From CBFGRV01 sp965651265 (GTDB lineage: Bacteria > Bacteroidota > Rhodothermia > Rhodothermales > VXPQ01), in NCBI GenBank assembly GCA_965651265.1, contig CBFGRV010000013.1, positions 11,518 through 75,517 of the forward strand: a stretch of DNA of 64,000 nt, given 5' to 3'. A program made the translations under genes and the position numbers. The number at the start of each line of letters is the position of its first letter. The stretch's first letter is position 1. Below, in pieces: positions 8,217-17,711 of this stretch. A model generated the notes under the pieces. That model made no database searches. It saw only the letters and a program-made list of their open reading frames with translations, and was not told the DNA's origin.

Positions 8217-10484
8217 TCAGGTCTTCGAAAGCGTGGGGGCGGCCTCGAACGTGATGCGAATCGGCTCACCGATTCGGCTCTCCTGCGGGGGACCATCGTC
8301 AAGCCAGGTTCGGAAGCGCCCGCCTTCACGCTCGACGCCAAGCCGGTGGCCACGAATCGGCACGCCCTCGACTCTAAAGTGCTCGAGCTCGAACGGGAAG
8401 GGGTCGATGTCCACGCGGGATTCCGTCGGCCTGATGCCACATACGTACTTCAGTATGAGGTCGACCACCCACGAGTGCTGGTAGTCGTCGACTCCCCTGT
8501 AGACGGACGCCCTTCCATTGAATGGATTGTAGTGCTCGAAGCTGTTCGGGCGATCGGGGCCGGAGCCGAAAAACATCATCCGAATGAACCGTTCGATGAA
8601 TTCGCAGGTGTGCGCCTTCAGCTCGTCATCGTCGAATCGAATGGCCGTCACGGCCAGCGCCTCTGCGATGTGGCTGTTGGCCATCGGCCAGACGCGTCCG
8701 TTCCAGGGACAGTTCATTCGACGGCCTTTCCAGTGCGGACTTGCACTGAACAACGCGTCGTCCCGGCTAGATGACGGGACCGGGAAAGGTGTCCAGAATT
8801 CGTCCGGATCAAGCAGCCGGCGCTTCAAGCCGTCCACGTGCGCCCGCGTGGGGATGTCGGTCATGTACGGATAGAAGCAGACGGCCGCCTTCACCCCTGT
8901 ACGCAGGTTCGTTCGGGGGTCGATGTCGAAGAACATGCCGTCCGCATCGTCCCACATGTGGGTTCGAACGGCTTCGGCGGTGTGTTCGGCCGAGCGGGCC
9001 CATCGGTCTCCGGAATCCTCATCTCCTAGCGCTCTCGCGGCGCGCTCGAGGAAGCGCTTGATCTGGTACATGTAGGTCGCCACATCGACGCCCTTCAGGC
9101 GAAAGTTTTCGCCCCAATGGATCTGGTCGGCCGCGTCGTGCACCGCAATGTAGCGGTGCATGTATTCCTGCCCCGTCTCGTAATGGTTCAGGATGTCGTA
9201 GAGTCCGCCACCCTCCGGATCGCGCTTCTCATCGAAATATTTCACATACCGGGTCAGCCCGTCGTAAGCCCGGCGCAAAAATTCTTCGTCCGGATGGATC
9301 AGGTGGATGTCCCACGCCTTTCCCCAGTCGGCATGGTAAAAGCTTTCCTCGTGGCCGAATCGCGTAAAAAGGTGGCCGAAGAAGCTGCCGTCGGGGCGCT
9401 GATTGTGGATGAAGTTCAGCAGGCTGCCGCGAGCCGGCGAGGGATCGTCCATCCACCTCGTCTCCAGCATGTGACACTGCGCGCTGTACGTGATCAGCTT
9501 GCGAAAGTAGCCCGGACCTTCGTAAACGGCGGGATAGGCGTAATTGCCCTGCGAGCGTCTCGTGGTGAGAAGGCGGATGCCGTACCAACGGTACCAGTAA
9601 TACTTCTGGATATGTGCGTTTGAGCAGGAGAACTGGGGCACCGAGTCGAAAAACGCGCTCCAGTTCTGCACGCTGTCGGCGGCCGGATCAGCCTCGCGCA
9701 ACGCCAGGCGGACGGCCCTGGCAGCACTGTCCGAGCTTACTGCCGCGGAAAATGCGCCCCGGACGGCTCGCGATGCGCCTCCGGGAATCTCAATCGCCGT
9801 GTAGAGCGCCACCGAGATCGGGCCGGAGTACTCGGGCACGAATTCCGATTCTCCGCTATCGGCGGGCGGATCAGCGCCGAAGTCGTAGAACGGCGTCAGA
9901 TTCCACCTCGGCTGGACGGGTCCGTCCTCGGTCGGTAGCACGATCGTCGAGGACGGGAGGGGATCGATGCCCAGCGCACATCCGATCTCGTCGTGTGGCT
10001 CGGCCGCTGGAAAGCGGTCGGCGGTCCACTCCAGGAGGTCCCCTCGGCGATGCAACACACGCAACCGCTCGTGGCCGTGGGGATCGTGATGAAGGATCGT
10101 CCACACGACGGCCTGAAGCGCGCGATTTCGGCCTCCGTGGTTCCGGATGGTGAGCTCGGACAGCAGGACGTCATCGGGCAGCAAAATGCGCCTCTCGCTC
10201 ACGGAGAGTCCGTCGTTGGACTGGTAGTTCTGCTCCAAGTGCGATGGACGCCATTGCCGACCGGAGGCCTGCAGTGGAAGCTCCTCACCGTCCTCGTCGA
10301 GCAAAGAAACCGCGAAAACGGGGGAGATGGCGTGGTGGTAGAAATGCGCCTCATCCCAGAAACCGGGGACATCAAGCCACGCCGGATAACGTGGCGCCCA
10401 GATCAGGCTGTCTCCGCCGCCCACATACCACTTGTCGGGCCGGGACAGAAAACGGTCCACATCCTGCGTAAGAGACTTCGACAC
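8217..10484 (-). CDS. MGH1/GH63-like (alpha/alpha)6 glycoside hydrolase
   Basis: This 755-residue protein has no obvious signal peptide. Residues 1-270 form a beta-rich N-terminal domain and residues about 290-700 an (alpha/alpha)6-barrel domain. Supporting text is PGYFRKLITYSAQCHMLETRW, FIHNQRPDGSF, WGKAWDIHLIHPDEEFL, and NCPWNGRVWPMANSHIAEAL near residue 590, the W-N-G-x-V-W feature shared by GH63, MGH1-like and glycogen-debranching C-terminal domains. The barrel is distantly similar to the first domain of the next gene upstream (10541-15406). It probably hydrolyses an alpha-linked oligosaccharide, possibly in the cytoplasm because no export signal is seen. It sits between the fusion glycosidase (56 bases) and the M1 peptidase (37 bases). 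The specific substrate is unknown. Confidence 0.75.
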   Translation of the reverse strand: MSKSLTQDVDRFLSRPDKWYVGGGDSLIWAPRYPAWLDVPGFWDEAHFYHHAISPVFAVSLLDEDGEELPLQASGRQWRPSHLEQNYQSNDGLSVSERRILLPDDVLLSELTIRNHGGRNRALQAVVWTILHHDPHGHERLRVLHRRGDLLEWTADRFPAAEPHDEIGCALGIDPLPSSTIVLPTEDGPVQPRWNLTPFYDFGADPPADSGESEFVPEYSGPISVALYTAIEIPGGASRAVRGAFSAAVSSDSAARAVRLALREADPAADSVQNWSAFFDSVPQFSCSNAHIQKYYWYRWYGIRLLTTRRSQGNYAYPAVYEGPGYFRKLITYSAQCHMLETRWMDDPSPARGSLLNFIHNQRPDGSFFGHLFTRFGHEESFYHADWGKAWDIHLIHPDEEFLRRAYDGLTRYVKYFDEKRDPEGGGLYDILNHYETGQEYMHRYIAVHDAADQIHWGENFRLKGVDVATYMYQIKRFLERAARALGDEDSGDRWARSAEHTAEAVRTHMWDDADGMFFDIDPRTNLRTGVKAAVCFYPYMTDIPTRAHVDGLKRRLLDPDEFWTPFPVPSSSRDDALFSASPHWKGRRMNCPWNGRVWPMANSHIAEALAVTAIRFDDDELKAHTCEFIERFIRMMFFGSGPDRPNSFEHYNPFNGRASVYRGVDDYQHSWVVDLILKYVCGIRPTESRVDIDPFPFELEHFRVEGVPIRGHRLGVEREGGRFRTWLDDGPPQESRIGEPIRITFEAAPTLSKT

Positions 10485-10540
10485 GTCTATTCCTCTATAC
10501 CTCGATCAGCAGAGATTAGTCGACAACGGGCCATCCACGA

Positions 10541-13500
10541 TCAGTCGACAATGGCATCGACGGCACACCGAAAACCAACGGTCGGGCTTCGGTCGAAACC
10601 CGGTGAAACAAGAAGCAACACCTGGTGCTCATTCAGAGGCCGCGGTCCGTTGTTCATGTACCACCAGCTCGAGGTGGGGTGGTAGAAGCTTCCACCGCGG
10701 ATCATCACGAACCGATAATCCCCTTCCACATAAACGTCGGAGGTGAGCTGCCAGACGTTGCCGACGAGGTCGCGAACGCCGTAGGGACTCGCGCCCTCAG
10801 GGAAGGCATCGACGGGCATGGTCGAGCCGGTCATATTGACTCTCGTCGAGTCAAAGTCATCGCCCCAGGGCCACATTCGATCGTCGGTGCCCTGCGCGGC
10901 GAGCTGCCACTCGAGCTCGGTCGGAAGGCGCTTGCCCGCCCATTGCGCATAGGCCTGTGCATCCTCGAGGCTTACATTGACGACGGGATGCTTCTCGAGG
11001 CCTTTCGGAATTTTGCCTCCAACCCAGTGACGAAGAAAATTGGAAGAGTCCTTGGGGGCGTATCCGGATGCATCCAGGAATTGCTTGAATTCAGCATTCG
11101 TGACGGGATACCGGTCGATAAATAAGGCATCGACCGGATGCGGATCTCCATTCGCCAATCGGGTCGGGTAGTTCATGATGCCGGTGCCCGTGGCACCATT
11201 GCCCCGCAGGCGGGGGGCGATGGTGGCGCCGGGGATCAGGACCATGCCGTTCGGCGGCCGAGAGGCCGGCACGGCGGCCGGGGACGGATTCGGGCGGCTG
11301 GCGACGAGGCGCGCCGAACCGGGCTGTATCGTGACGATGCGTTCATCGAGCAGCCGGCCACGCTCCAGTAGCTCAATGACGAACTTTCCCTCATAGGGCC
11401 CGAAAGTCGGATACAAGAGCACGTTGCTCGAGCCGGTGGGTACCACGCGGGGCTGTTTGGAATAGGATGGATTCCCTGCCCACACCAGCACACTGTCTCC
11501 GCGAGGGGCGAAAATGTGCAGCGTGTCGTCGCTCAGCCGAACGTCGAGTACTCGCGGGAGGGCGGCTACCGCGCTGATGGCGCCCTCTTTCTGGGTGTGA
11601 AGCCGTCGCGCGTCGAAAGCGTCGACGTCGAGGGTCAGATATTCTCCATCATCGAGGTTTTCGGTCGCCAATTCGACGTGGTTCCAGAGGTCCACAAAGT
11701 GCCTGTCGCGCCGGGGTTGCACCAAGAAAAGGGGGCCGCTATGGCCTTCGGGTACGAGGCTGAGAATCGTATACACCGTTTTGTCGGCGTGGGGAAATTC
11801 GTTGATCCAGATGCTATCCCGGCGCGATTCGATCAGTGGGGTCCAGTCGTGACTGTTAAAGGCATCCGAGTTCAGGCGGAGGATCCGCGCGGCACGCCCC
11901 AGAAACGCAAAATCTTGGAGCACCTCGGGAGGGCGGGCCGGTCTGAACGTGTTGATCTCAACACCGTAGCCGTTGAAGAAAGAGGTGGCGACGTCGCGGT
12001 GTAGCGTCTCGTGAGCCAGCTGGGCCACGCGAAAAATGGCGAAGTCGGGCCGGATCAGCTTGTTCAGGTTGAGAGGCGGAGGGCGAACGATGGCGTCGTG
12101 CACGCGCCCGGCTATAATGCCGGGCATGTCCTTCGGCACGGCCATCCCCTCGCTATACATCACCACGCCGTCGCGAACGGAATCCGCGGCTGCCTGTAGC
12201 TCGCGACTCGAACTACCCCGCGTATCGAGCACGACACCGTCGACGCCGATCTGCTCGATGAGTGTCGCCATTCCCCTGTAGTGGTCCTCGGGCCGCGAAC
12301 TCTGATCCCACGGATTGTAACTGATGAAGAAGCGCGTGCCGCGGGAGCGAGCGTGCTCGGCCAGATCGGCGAGCTTGCGGATGCCGCCGGGAAGATCGCG
12401 ATAGTGATCCCACTGATTCCGAGGATCGAGCCCCAGCCGCGGCCACGTCGGCCAGAGCGCGTAGACATCGTAGCCGCCGAGCAGATGCTCACCTTCGGCG
12501 AGGAAGGCATCGAAGGCGTATTCTCCCGATGACGGGTCGAAGAATGCGCGGTCCCACGCAGCCTGCAGCACGGCGACGTACGCGCCGCGAATCCAGCTCA
12601 GATCCTCGCGCCGAAAAAGGGAGTCGTCGAAGTGCTCGAGATCGTAGAGGTAGCGATCTCGAAACATCATCCGAAGCCCATTTTGCCACGGCCCTTCGAA
12701 GGCGTCGGCATACAGGGCGTAGGTAACGGAGGCACTCGGCGGCAAACGGGTATTCCAACGGGAGAGCTGAGCATTATCGGATTCGACTCGTCGAGTGATG
12801 GCAGCCACGGAGCCTCCGGGCTGTGCTGGGGCAGCCGCATACCCCAGTTCCCAGGCATTATCCGGAAGGATCACGCCGATCGGAGCACGACCTGGTCGGT
12901 AGAGCCTGGTGCGCGCGAGCGACCACGGGCCCTCGGCCGTGATGTACACGTGCTCGTCGGAGGCGCCGAACGGAAGCACGTTCTCCAGGGTGAGCGTGTC
13001 GGATGACGTGTTGATGAACCTGATTTCGGTTTTCCATCCGCCCAGCGTCGATGGCCGCGGGGTCACATCGTCGACGACGGCGGTCAGCCGGTCGCCGAAG
13101 CGGAGCCGAATCGGCCGAGCCGCCTCATCGACGTCGGCTTCTGCGGAGGACAGTTCCTCGCCATTCAAGAGAAAGGTGAAAAGAGGGGGGCGGGAGGGCA
13201 AGCTTGATGCGCGTCCTTGGTTGCGAATTCCATCGACCCGAAGGCCGTCAGACGTATCGATGATGAGTTCAGGATGGGCTGCCGATCCGAGCTCGACCTG
13301 CTGGAGGTCGAGCATCATCCGGGCGACGAGCCCCGTCCAGATGTAGGTCTGATGGTGACCAGCCTCGAGCTCATCCGGACTGTAGAGCTCCCAGAAGGTG
13401 TGCGAATCCGAAAGGTGGTACGCGACGTGGTCGATGACGCGACGGGCCAGCTCCGCGGCTTCATCCTTTCGGCCCGCATCGAGGAGCCCGCGGAAGATGA

Positions 13501-15406
13501 GGTACTGCCACTCCACCCAGACCGGCCCGTTCCAGTATCCCATGGGGTCGTAGTAGGGATCGTCGGCCGCGAGCGAAGGCACGCCGTTGGGTCGCCAGAA
13601 CTTGTTGGGGTCGGTGAGGTGCTCGAGAATCCGGTTCGTCTGCTCCTCCGTCGTTATGCCGGCCCACAGCGGAAGGAAGCCAATGATCTCCTGCCGCTTC
13701 AGGTCGTTAGGCGAGCTGTAGCTGAAGTCGTGGTCATCCCGGTCGACGTGGTAGTAGAAGCCGGTCTCCTCGTCCCAGAATGTTTCGTTGATGGCGCGAG
13801 CTCGGTGCTCGGCTTCATCTCGCCACCGAGCACCCGCCGAGGAATCGCCGAGGGCCTCGGCCATGGCGGCCAGTGATTTCGCCTCCATGACGAGCATGCT
13901 GTTGAGGTCTAAGGCCTCGAAATTCGACGGCCACGCGACCTCATCCCATACGGCCACCCGCCCATCGCGCACGCTCTCGAGCACGGCATGGGCGCCCCAT
14001 TCGGCGAGCCCATCGCCATCCTGATCCCGATTCCGAAGCCACCATTCGTAGAATGCCACTCCGGAATCATAGGCCTCGCTCAGAAATTCCCGATCCCCCG
14101 TCTGCCGAAAGACTTCCCAGTTGATCCAGTTGTACCAGGGGGCCGAGGTCGTTCGCTCGTCCTCGGTAAGGATGACCTCGTTCAGATAGCTGCCGGTGCG
14201 GTAATTGATGTAGCCATCCTCGTGCTGGCGCTCCATGTAGACGCGCTGCGAATTCATGGCGCCCTCGGGGTCCATGAAGACGTAGGCTAGCATCGTGAGG
14301 CTTTCGTGGAAGACCTGGCCGCCGTGCCCCCAGCCCCAGACGGGCTCCCGGGAAAACACGTAGTAGTTGTACGACGATTCGCCTTCGGGCGGCATCATGA
14401 CCTGGCGCACGAGGGAGAAGGCTTGCCAGTATGTCGCCTCGTGCTTCGGGTCGTCAAAAGCCAGATCCGGGATGCTCCGGTAGAGCGCTTCACTCTCGGC
14501 CAGACCTCGTGCTTTATCATATTCGAAGAGCGCCTCGGCATCGCTTCGCAGAGAGGACGCCTTCGCCGGATCGACAACGCCCCGCACGATCCGAATCTGC
14601 TCGCTCGAGCCCGAAGCGATGTGCATCGCTACTCGGAACACCATGGTGCCTGTGCCCTCAGCCATGCTCGACGTGCCCAACTCGCCGCGGGTGAATGCGT
14701 CAAGCGTGGCCTCGATGTCCGCTAGCTCACCCTCGGTCATGGGCACGATGCCCATGTTATCCGGCGCCCGGCTAAGAATGAAAATGTTCTCCCGCTCCGT
14801 GACGTGGGGCATCTGTTGGTTAATGGTCCATTGATCGGGCGGTGCCTCGTGGCGGAAGAAGAAGGCGCGTTGATCATCGCTCACGTGCGCATCACGCACG
14901 GTGTGACGGAGCATGGGGAAAATGTCGAGGCTGATTTCGGAATCACTGGTGTTCGTGACCCGGATGTCCTGAAAAGCCAGGTTGGAACTGTAGACCTGAA
15001 AATGGACATCGACCCGTACGCCGGCGAACGGTTGGAACGTGTACCGAACGAGATCGCTGTAGGAAGCCGTGATGATGGGCGGCTCCTCGAACGAACCTGC
15101 CCGGTAGCGCACTTCACCGTCCATCCGAAAGGCGAGTCCGAGCGACCCGGCATGCTGCGTGGTGAAGTCGGCCCCCTTCTCGGGGCGATAGTACTCGAAG
15201 TGATATCCCTGGTCGACGATGAACTGGGATCTTGAGAGCGGGGCCGCGTACGTTGCGAAGAGCGGGTCGTCCGCGCCTGCCTGAAGATTCGACAAATATG
15301 GCTGCGCACGGGCGGGCAGTGAACAGGCAACACTTCCCAGCAAGCTGGTGAACACCAACGCGCAGAAAGCCAATAGGCGAAGCAATGGCATAACAATCGA
15401 TGTCAT
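10541..15406 (-). CDS. trimodular glycosidase: (alpha/alpha)6 domain, TIM-barrel domain, FGE-like tail
   Basis: This 1621-residue protein begins with a signal sequence, possibly a lipoprotein one (LLGSVACS, cysteine at 28). Module 1 (about 330-720) is an MGH1/GH63-like (alpha/alpha)6 barrel with WGWGHGGQVFHESL, WYNWINWEVF and YWNGPVWVEWQYL. A beta-sandwich linker follows. Module 2 (about 960-1250) looks like a glycosidase TIM barrel: YDVYALWPTWPRLG, RFFISYNPWDQSS, then GVVLDTRGSS (Asp about 1060) and VVMYSEGMAVP (Glu about 1086), the usual place for nucleophile and acid/base. Module 3 (about 1384-1621) is a formylglycine-generating-enzyme (SUMF1) fold: MVLIPGA, GKRLPTELEWQLAAQG, GNVWQLTSD, MIRGGSF, GFRCA. 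The two catalytic cysteines of true FGE are not present after RGGSF. The gene is in a tight run with GH172 (9 bases) and the next glycosidase (56 bases). The exact polysaccharide is unknown. Confidence 0.75.
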   Translation of the reverse strand: MTSIVMPLLRLLAFCALVFTSLLGSVACSLPARAQPYLSNLQAGADDPLFATYAAPLSRSQFIVDQGYHFEYYRPEKGADFTTQHAGSLGLAFRMDGEVRYRAGSFEEPPIITASYSDLVRYTFQPFAGVRVDVHFQVYSSNLAFQDIRVTNTSDSEISLDIFPMLRHTVRDAHVSDDQRAFFFRHEAPPDQWTINQQMPHVTERENIFILSRAPDNMGIVPMTEGELADIEATLDAFTRGELGTSSMAEGTGTMVFRVAMHIASGSSEQIRIVRGVVDPAKASSLRSDAEALFEYDKARGLAESEALYRSIPDLAFDDPKHEATYWQAFSLVRQVMMPPEGESSYNYYVFSREPVWGWGHGGQVFHESLTMLAYVFMDPEGAMNSQRVYMERQHEDGYINYRTGSYLNEVILTEDERTTSAPWYNWINWEVFRQTGDREFLSEAYDSGVAFYEWWLRNRDQDGDGLAEWGAHAVLESVRDGRVAVWDEVAWPSNFEALDLNSMLVMEAKSLAAMAEALGDSSAGARWRDEAEHRARAINETFWDEETGFYYHVDRDDHDFSYSSPNDLKRQEIIGFLPLWAGITTEEQTNRILEHLTDPNKFWRPNGVPSLAADDPYYDPMGYWNGPVWVEWQYLIFRGLLDAGRKDEAAELARRVIDHVAYHLSDSHTFWELYSPDELEAGHHQTYIWTGLVARMMLDLQQVELGSAAHPELIIDTSDGLRVDGIRNQGRASSLPSRPPLFTFLLNGEELSSAEADVDEAARPIRLRFGDRLTAVVDDVTPRPSTLGGWKTEIRFINTSSDTLTLENVLPFGASDEHVYITAEGPWSLARTRLYRPGRAPIGVILPDNAWELGYAAAPAQPGGSVAAITRRVESDNAQLSRWNTRLPPSASVTYALYADAFEGPWQNGLRMMFRDRYLYDLEHFDDSLFRREDLSWIRGAYVAVLQAAWDRAFFDPSSGEYAFDAFLAEGEHLLGGYDVYALWPTWPRLGLDPRNQWDHYRDLPGGIRKLADLAEHARSRGTRFFISYNPWDQSSRPEDHYRGMATLIEQIGVDGVVLDTRGSSSRELQAAADSVRDGVVMYSEGMAVPKDMPGIIAGRVHDAIVRPPPLNLNKLIRPDFAIFRVAQLAHETLHRDVATSFFNGYGVEINTFRPARPPEVLQDFAFLGRAARILRLNSDAFNSHDWTPLIESRRDSIWINEFPHADKTVYTILSLVPEGHSGPLFLVQPRRDRHFVDLWNHVELATENLDDGEYLTLDVDAFDARRLHTQKEGAISAVAALPRVLDVRLSDDTLHIFAPRGDSVLVWAGNPSYSKQPRVVPTGSSNVLLYPTFGPYEGKFVIELLERGRLLDERIVTIQPGSARLVASRPNPSPAAVPASRPPNGMVLIPGATIAPRLRGNGATGTGIMNYPTRLANGDPHPVDALFIDRYPVTNAEFKQFLDASGYAPKDSSNFLRHWVGGKIPKGLEKHPVVNVSLEDAQAYAQWAGKRLPTELEWQLAAQGTDDRMWPWGDDFDSTRVNMTGSTMPVDAFPEGASPYGVRDLVGNVWQLTSDVYVEGDYRFVMIRGGSFYHPTSSWWYMNNGPRPLNEHQVLLLVSPGFDRSPTVGFRCAVDAIVD

Positions 15407-15415
15407 CTGCGTTGT

Positions 15416-17380
15416 CTATCGCGATCGGTCGGCACTCACGGTGAGTTCGCCGACCGGATCCAGGAGGCGGGCAAAGAAGCTATAGCCGCCGAAGTTGTTC
15501 TCGACCTTGATCATGAGCTTATTCCAGCCCTGCTTCATGCGGAGTGGGACTCGATCCTGATCGGGCGCCGCGATCCGAATGCCCTCTCTCTGGTGTACGG
15601 CTTCATCGTTGAAGAGCACCTTCACGCCGTCATCCGACCCAAGGAGAAGTGGCACGGTCTGATCGCGCGGCGAGTAAACGTACGTCAGCGCGTAGGATGT
15701 TATCAGGTCGCTCGGTTCGAACCTTCCCCAGAGCTGGAGCCGGCCCGCAGGGTCCAGTCCCGTTTTCTTCCAGCTAACGGGCTGACCGAGTGCCCCGACG
15801 TAGGTGGCGCTTAGATCGATTTCTTCTTCGGGGGGATAGACGACGTCGAGTCCTTCGCGGCGGCCATCTTCAGACACCGGGTTCGGAAACGGTCCGATGA
15901 CGTACCACTCGGGGATGAACTTGCGATCCGGTTCGATGACGAACGCATCCAGCCCCAGTGATCGACCCTCGGCCGCGGGATGGGGATCGACTGGCCGCAC
16001 TTCGATATGGATCCGCCCATCATCGGCTCGCAGCGAACCGAGGTGTACACGGCCCCCAGGCTGTACAACCTCGCTGAACCCCCATAACGTATCGAGCGGC
16101 TCGCCGTCGAAAGTAACCACCGAATTGCCGTACTCGGGACCCATCGTGTAATAGAGATCGACGAAGTACCTGTCGTTCTCGCCGGCAGGGAGGGAAATCA
16201 TGATGGGTACCGCATCGCGTACTCGAACCTGGCGGAGGTCACTCCAGTCCGGGCCGTGGGGCGTCATGTCCTCGATCTCGATCTCGGCTCCGCTAATTCG
16301 AACCTCGTCGGATTCCGCTTCCAGGGCCCGGTTCGGCACGGTCACGCGCAGTGGGATTCGGAGCGATGCCTGCGGCAACGGATCGAAGGGCCGGTGCGGC
16401 TCCTTCTGATACCAGTAGACCGTGCTGGAGTAATCGGCAATCGCGGAATTTCCGTGCCCATGCTCCATGGTGAAGCGGATGGATTCGCGGAAGGAGATGG
16501 GATCGGGGACGTGGAGGCGATAAGCGGCAATGCGACTCTTCTCTTCGTCCTTCAGAATCAGCCCATGATAAGGGGCCGAGAATGGGCCCTGTTCGAAATA
16601 CCACCCACTCGTGAAATAATCCTCCGTGCCGGTGCCGTAGATGGAAGGATGTCGTTCGCCATCCACGTAGATCATCTCGTCGCCCTCGAGATACGAGATG
16701 CCACCATCGTATCCCTGCATACTCATGTTTACACCGATCACATGTCCCCTTCCCTCGGCCTCGAGGAGGAGGTAGTTCTGTTCTCGCGCCGTGCGAAGCT
16801 CGCGCCGCCATGATGCGTGGAAGTAGGCCACATCTTCGGGGAAGGGTTCATCTGCGGACTGGACATTGATGTGGTAGTAGAGGAAGGGGAGGTGCTGTCC
16901 GGTTTGATTCTCCACTTCGATGCGGGCGCGCTCATTGAACGGCATCGGGAAGTAGCTGAAGTATCCGCCGCTCGTCATGCCGACGAGCTGTGACACGTAG
17001 GGCGTGTACTCGAACCCCGTGCCGAAGAAATCTCCGACGGGCACTTCCACGGAGGGTGCGACTTCATCATCCCAGAACATCCGCAGGACGATCCGCCGCA
17101 GAAAATGGGGGTCGGGGGAATTGATGGTGATCCAGATCCGTGTGATGACGCCTGGCCCCTCGATATCCGCCAGCACGGCTGTTTCCCCGTTCCGGAGCGT
17201 GATGCGGTCGTCATTTCCGCCCGTGGAGTCGAAGCTTGAGATCTGCAGATGCCTACCCTCTTTGAGGTAGGGCAGGCGGGAAGGATCTAGAAGATGTTCG
17301 AGCCCAGACTGGGCGCGGACCGGAGTACTCAGAAAAACTGTCGCCAGCAGCGCGGACGTCAGGACGACTGTACGGTTCAT
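15416..17380 (-). CDS. GH172 (DUF2961) family glycoside hydrolase, secreted
   Basis: This 654-residue protein is called from the ATG at 17380, which gives a clean signal peptide (MNRTVVLTSALLATVFLSTPVRAQ). The DUF2961/GH172 core shows SSFDSTGGNDDR, ADIEGPGVITRIWITIN, VEVPVGDFFGTGFE, GMTSGGYFSYFPMPF and GTGTEDYFTSGWYF. Characterised GH172 enzymes act on D-arabinofuranosyl and D-fructofuranosyl linkages as multimeric jelly-roll assemblies. The last 150 or so residues (from FIPEWYVIGPFPNP to the end, with LLLGSDDGVKVLFND) look like a PA14-like beta-sandwich that may bind carbohydrate. It is the first gene of the minus-strand run, preceded by a 331-base gap holding a palindromic operator candidate. 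Substrate inferred: a furanose-containing glycan. Confidence 0.88.
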   Translation of the reverse strand: MNRTVVLTSALLATVFLSTPVRAQSGLEHLLDPSRLPYLKEGRHLQISSFDSTGGNDDRITLRNGETAVLADIEGPGVITRIWITINSPDPHFLRRIVLRMFWDDEVAPSVEVPVGDFFGTGFEYTPYVSQLVGMTSGGYFSYFPMPFNERARIEVENQTGQHLPFLYYHINVQSADEPFPEDVAYFHASWRRELRTAREQNYLLLEAEGRGHVIGVNMSMQGYDGGISYLEGDEMIYVDGERHPSIYGTGTEDYFTSGWYFEQGPFSAPYHGLILKDEEKSRIAAYRLHVPDPISFRESIRFTMEHGHGNSAIADYSSTVYWYQKEPHRPFDPLPQASLRIPLRVTVPNRALEAESDEVRISGAEIEIEDMTPHGPDWSDLRQVRVRDAVPIMISLPAGENDRYFVDLYYTMGPEYGNSVVTFDGEPLDTLWGFSEVVQPGGRVHLGSLRADDGRIHIEVRPVDPHPAAEGRSLGLDAFVIEPDRKFIPEWYVIGPFPNPVSEDGRREGLDVVYPPEEEIDLSATYVGALGQPVSWKKTGLDPAGRLQLWGRFEPSDLITSYALTYVYSPRDQTVPLLLGSDDGVKVLFNDEAVHQREGIRIAAPDQDRVPLRMKQGWNKLMIKVENNFGGYSFFARLLDPVGELTVSADRSR

Positions 17381-17711
17381 GAAATCGATCGGGCTTTCCG
17401 GCAACCGGCTCGATGCGATGCAATGATTGACGGGCTTGCGCCGAAGCCGCACTCGAGCAGGACAGCCTTTGTGTCAGGCCTCTAGCGTGGTTTTGGTGGT
17501 CGAAGGACAGGGTCGCTACTTCGACCTTGACATTGCCATAATCTCCCAATAACATACGTGAAGTCCAAATCGAGTCGATTTTTGCCAAACCGGTTTACTA
17601 AATTCTGAAACGAGCTACTTTCTTCCGTTGCAAGCTACATGGGGACGGTGACGGTTACCATCCCCACGAAGCGGTTCGGATCCCACGTCAACGCGAACAT
17701 GGAGGATTGCC
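17381..17711. promoter_or_regulatory. divergent promoter region with AAACCGGTTT palindrome (17587-17596)
   Basis: This 331-base gap separates the minus-strand glycosidase run from the plus-strand LamG gene. It holds a perfect 10-bp palindrome AAACCGGTTT at 17587-17596, with the CC|GG centre shared with the lacI-proximal operators. It is likely bound by the same or a related LacI-family repressor. Short frames here look non-coding. No terminator is visible. Confidence 0.6.

Noticed and set aside
6299..8440. M1 peptidase with an 87-codon upstream extension
   Set aside because: The extension overlaps the preceding glycosidase gene in another frame and would bury a clear signal peptide at the 8179 start.
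10518..10554. Near-repeat AGTCGACAA(C/T)GG at 10518-10529 and 10543-10554
   Set aside because: It lies across the stop codon of the fusion glycosidase gene, the copies are out of frame with each other, and no function is suggested; likely a small local duplication.
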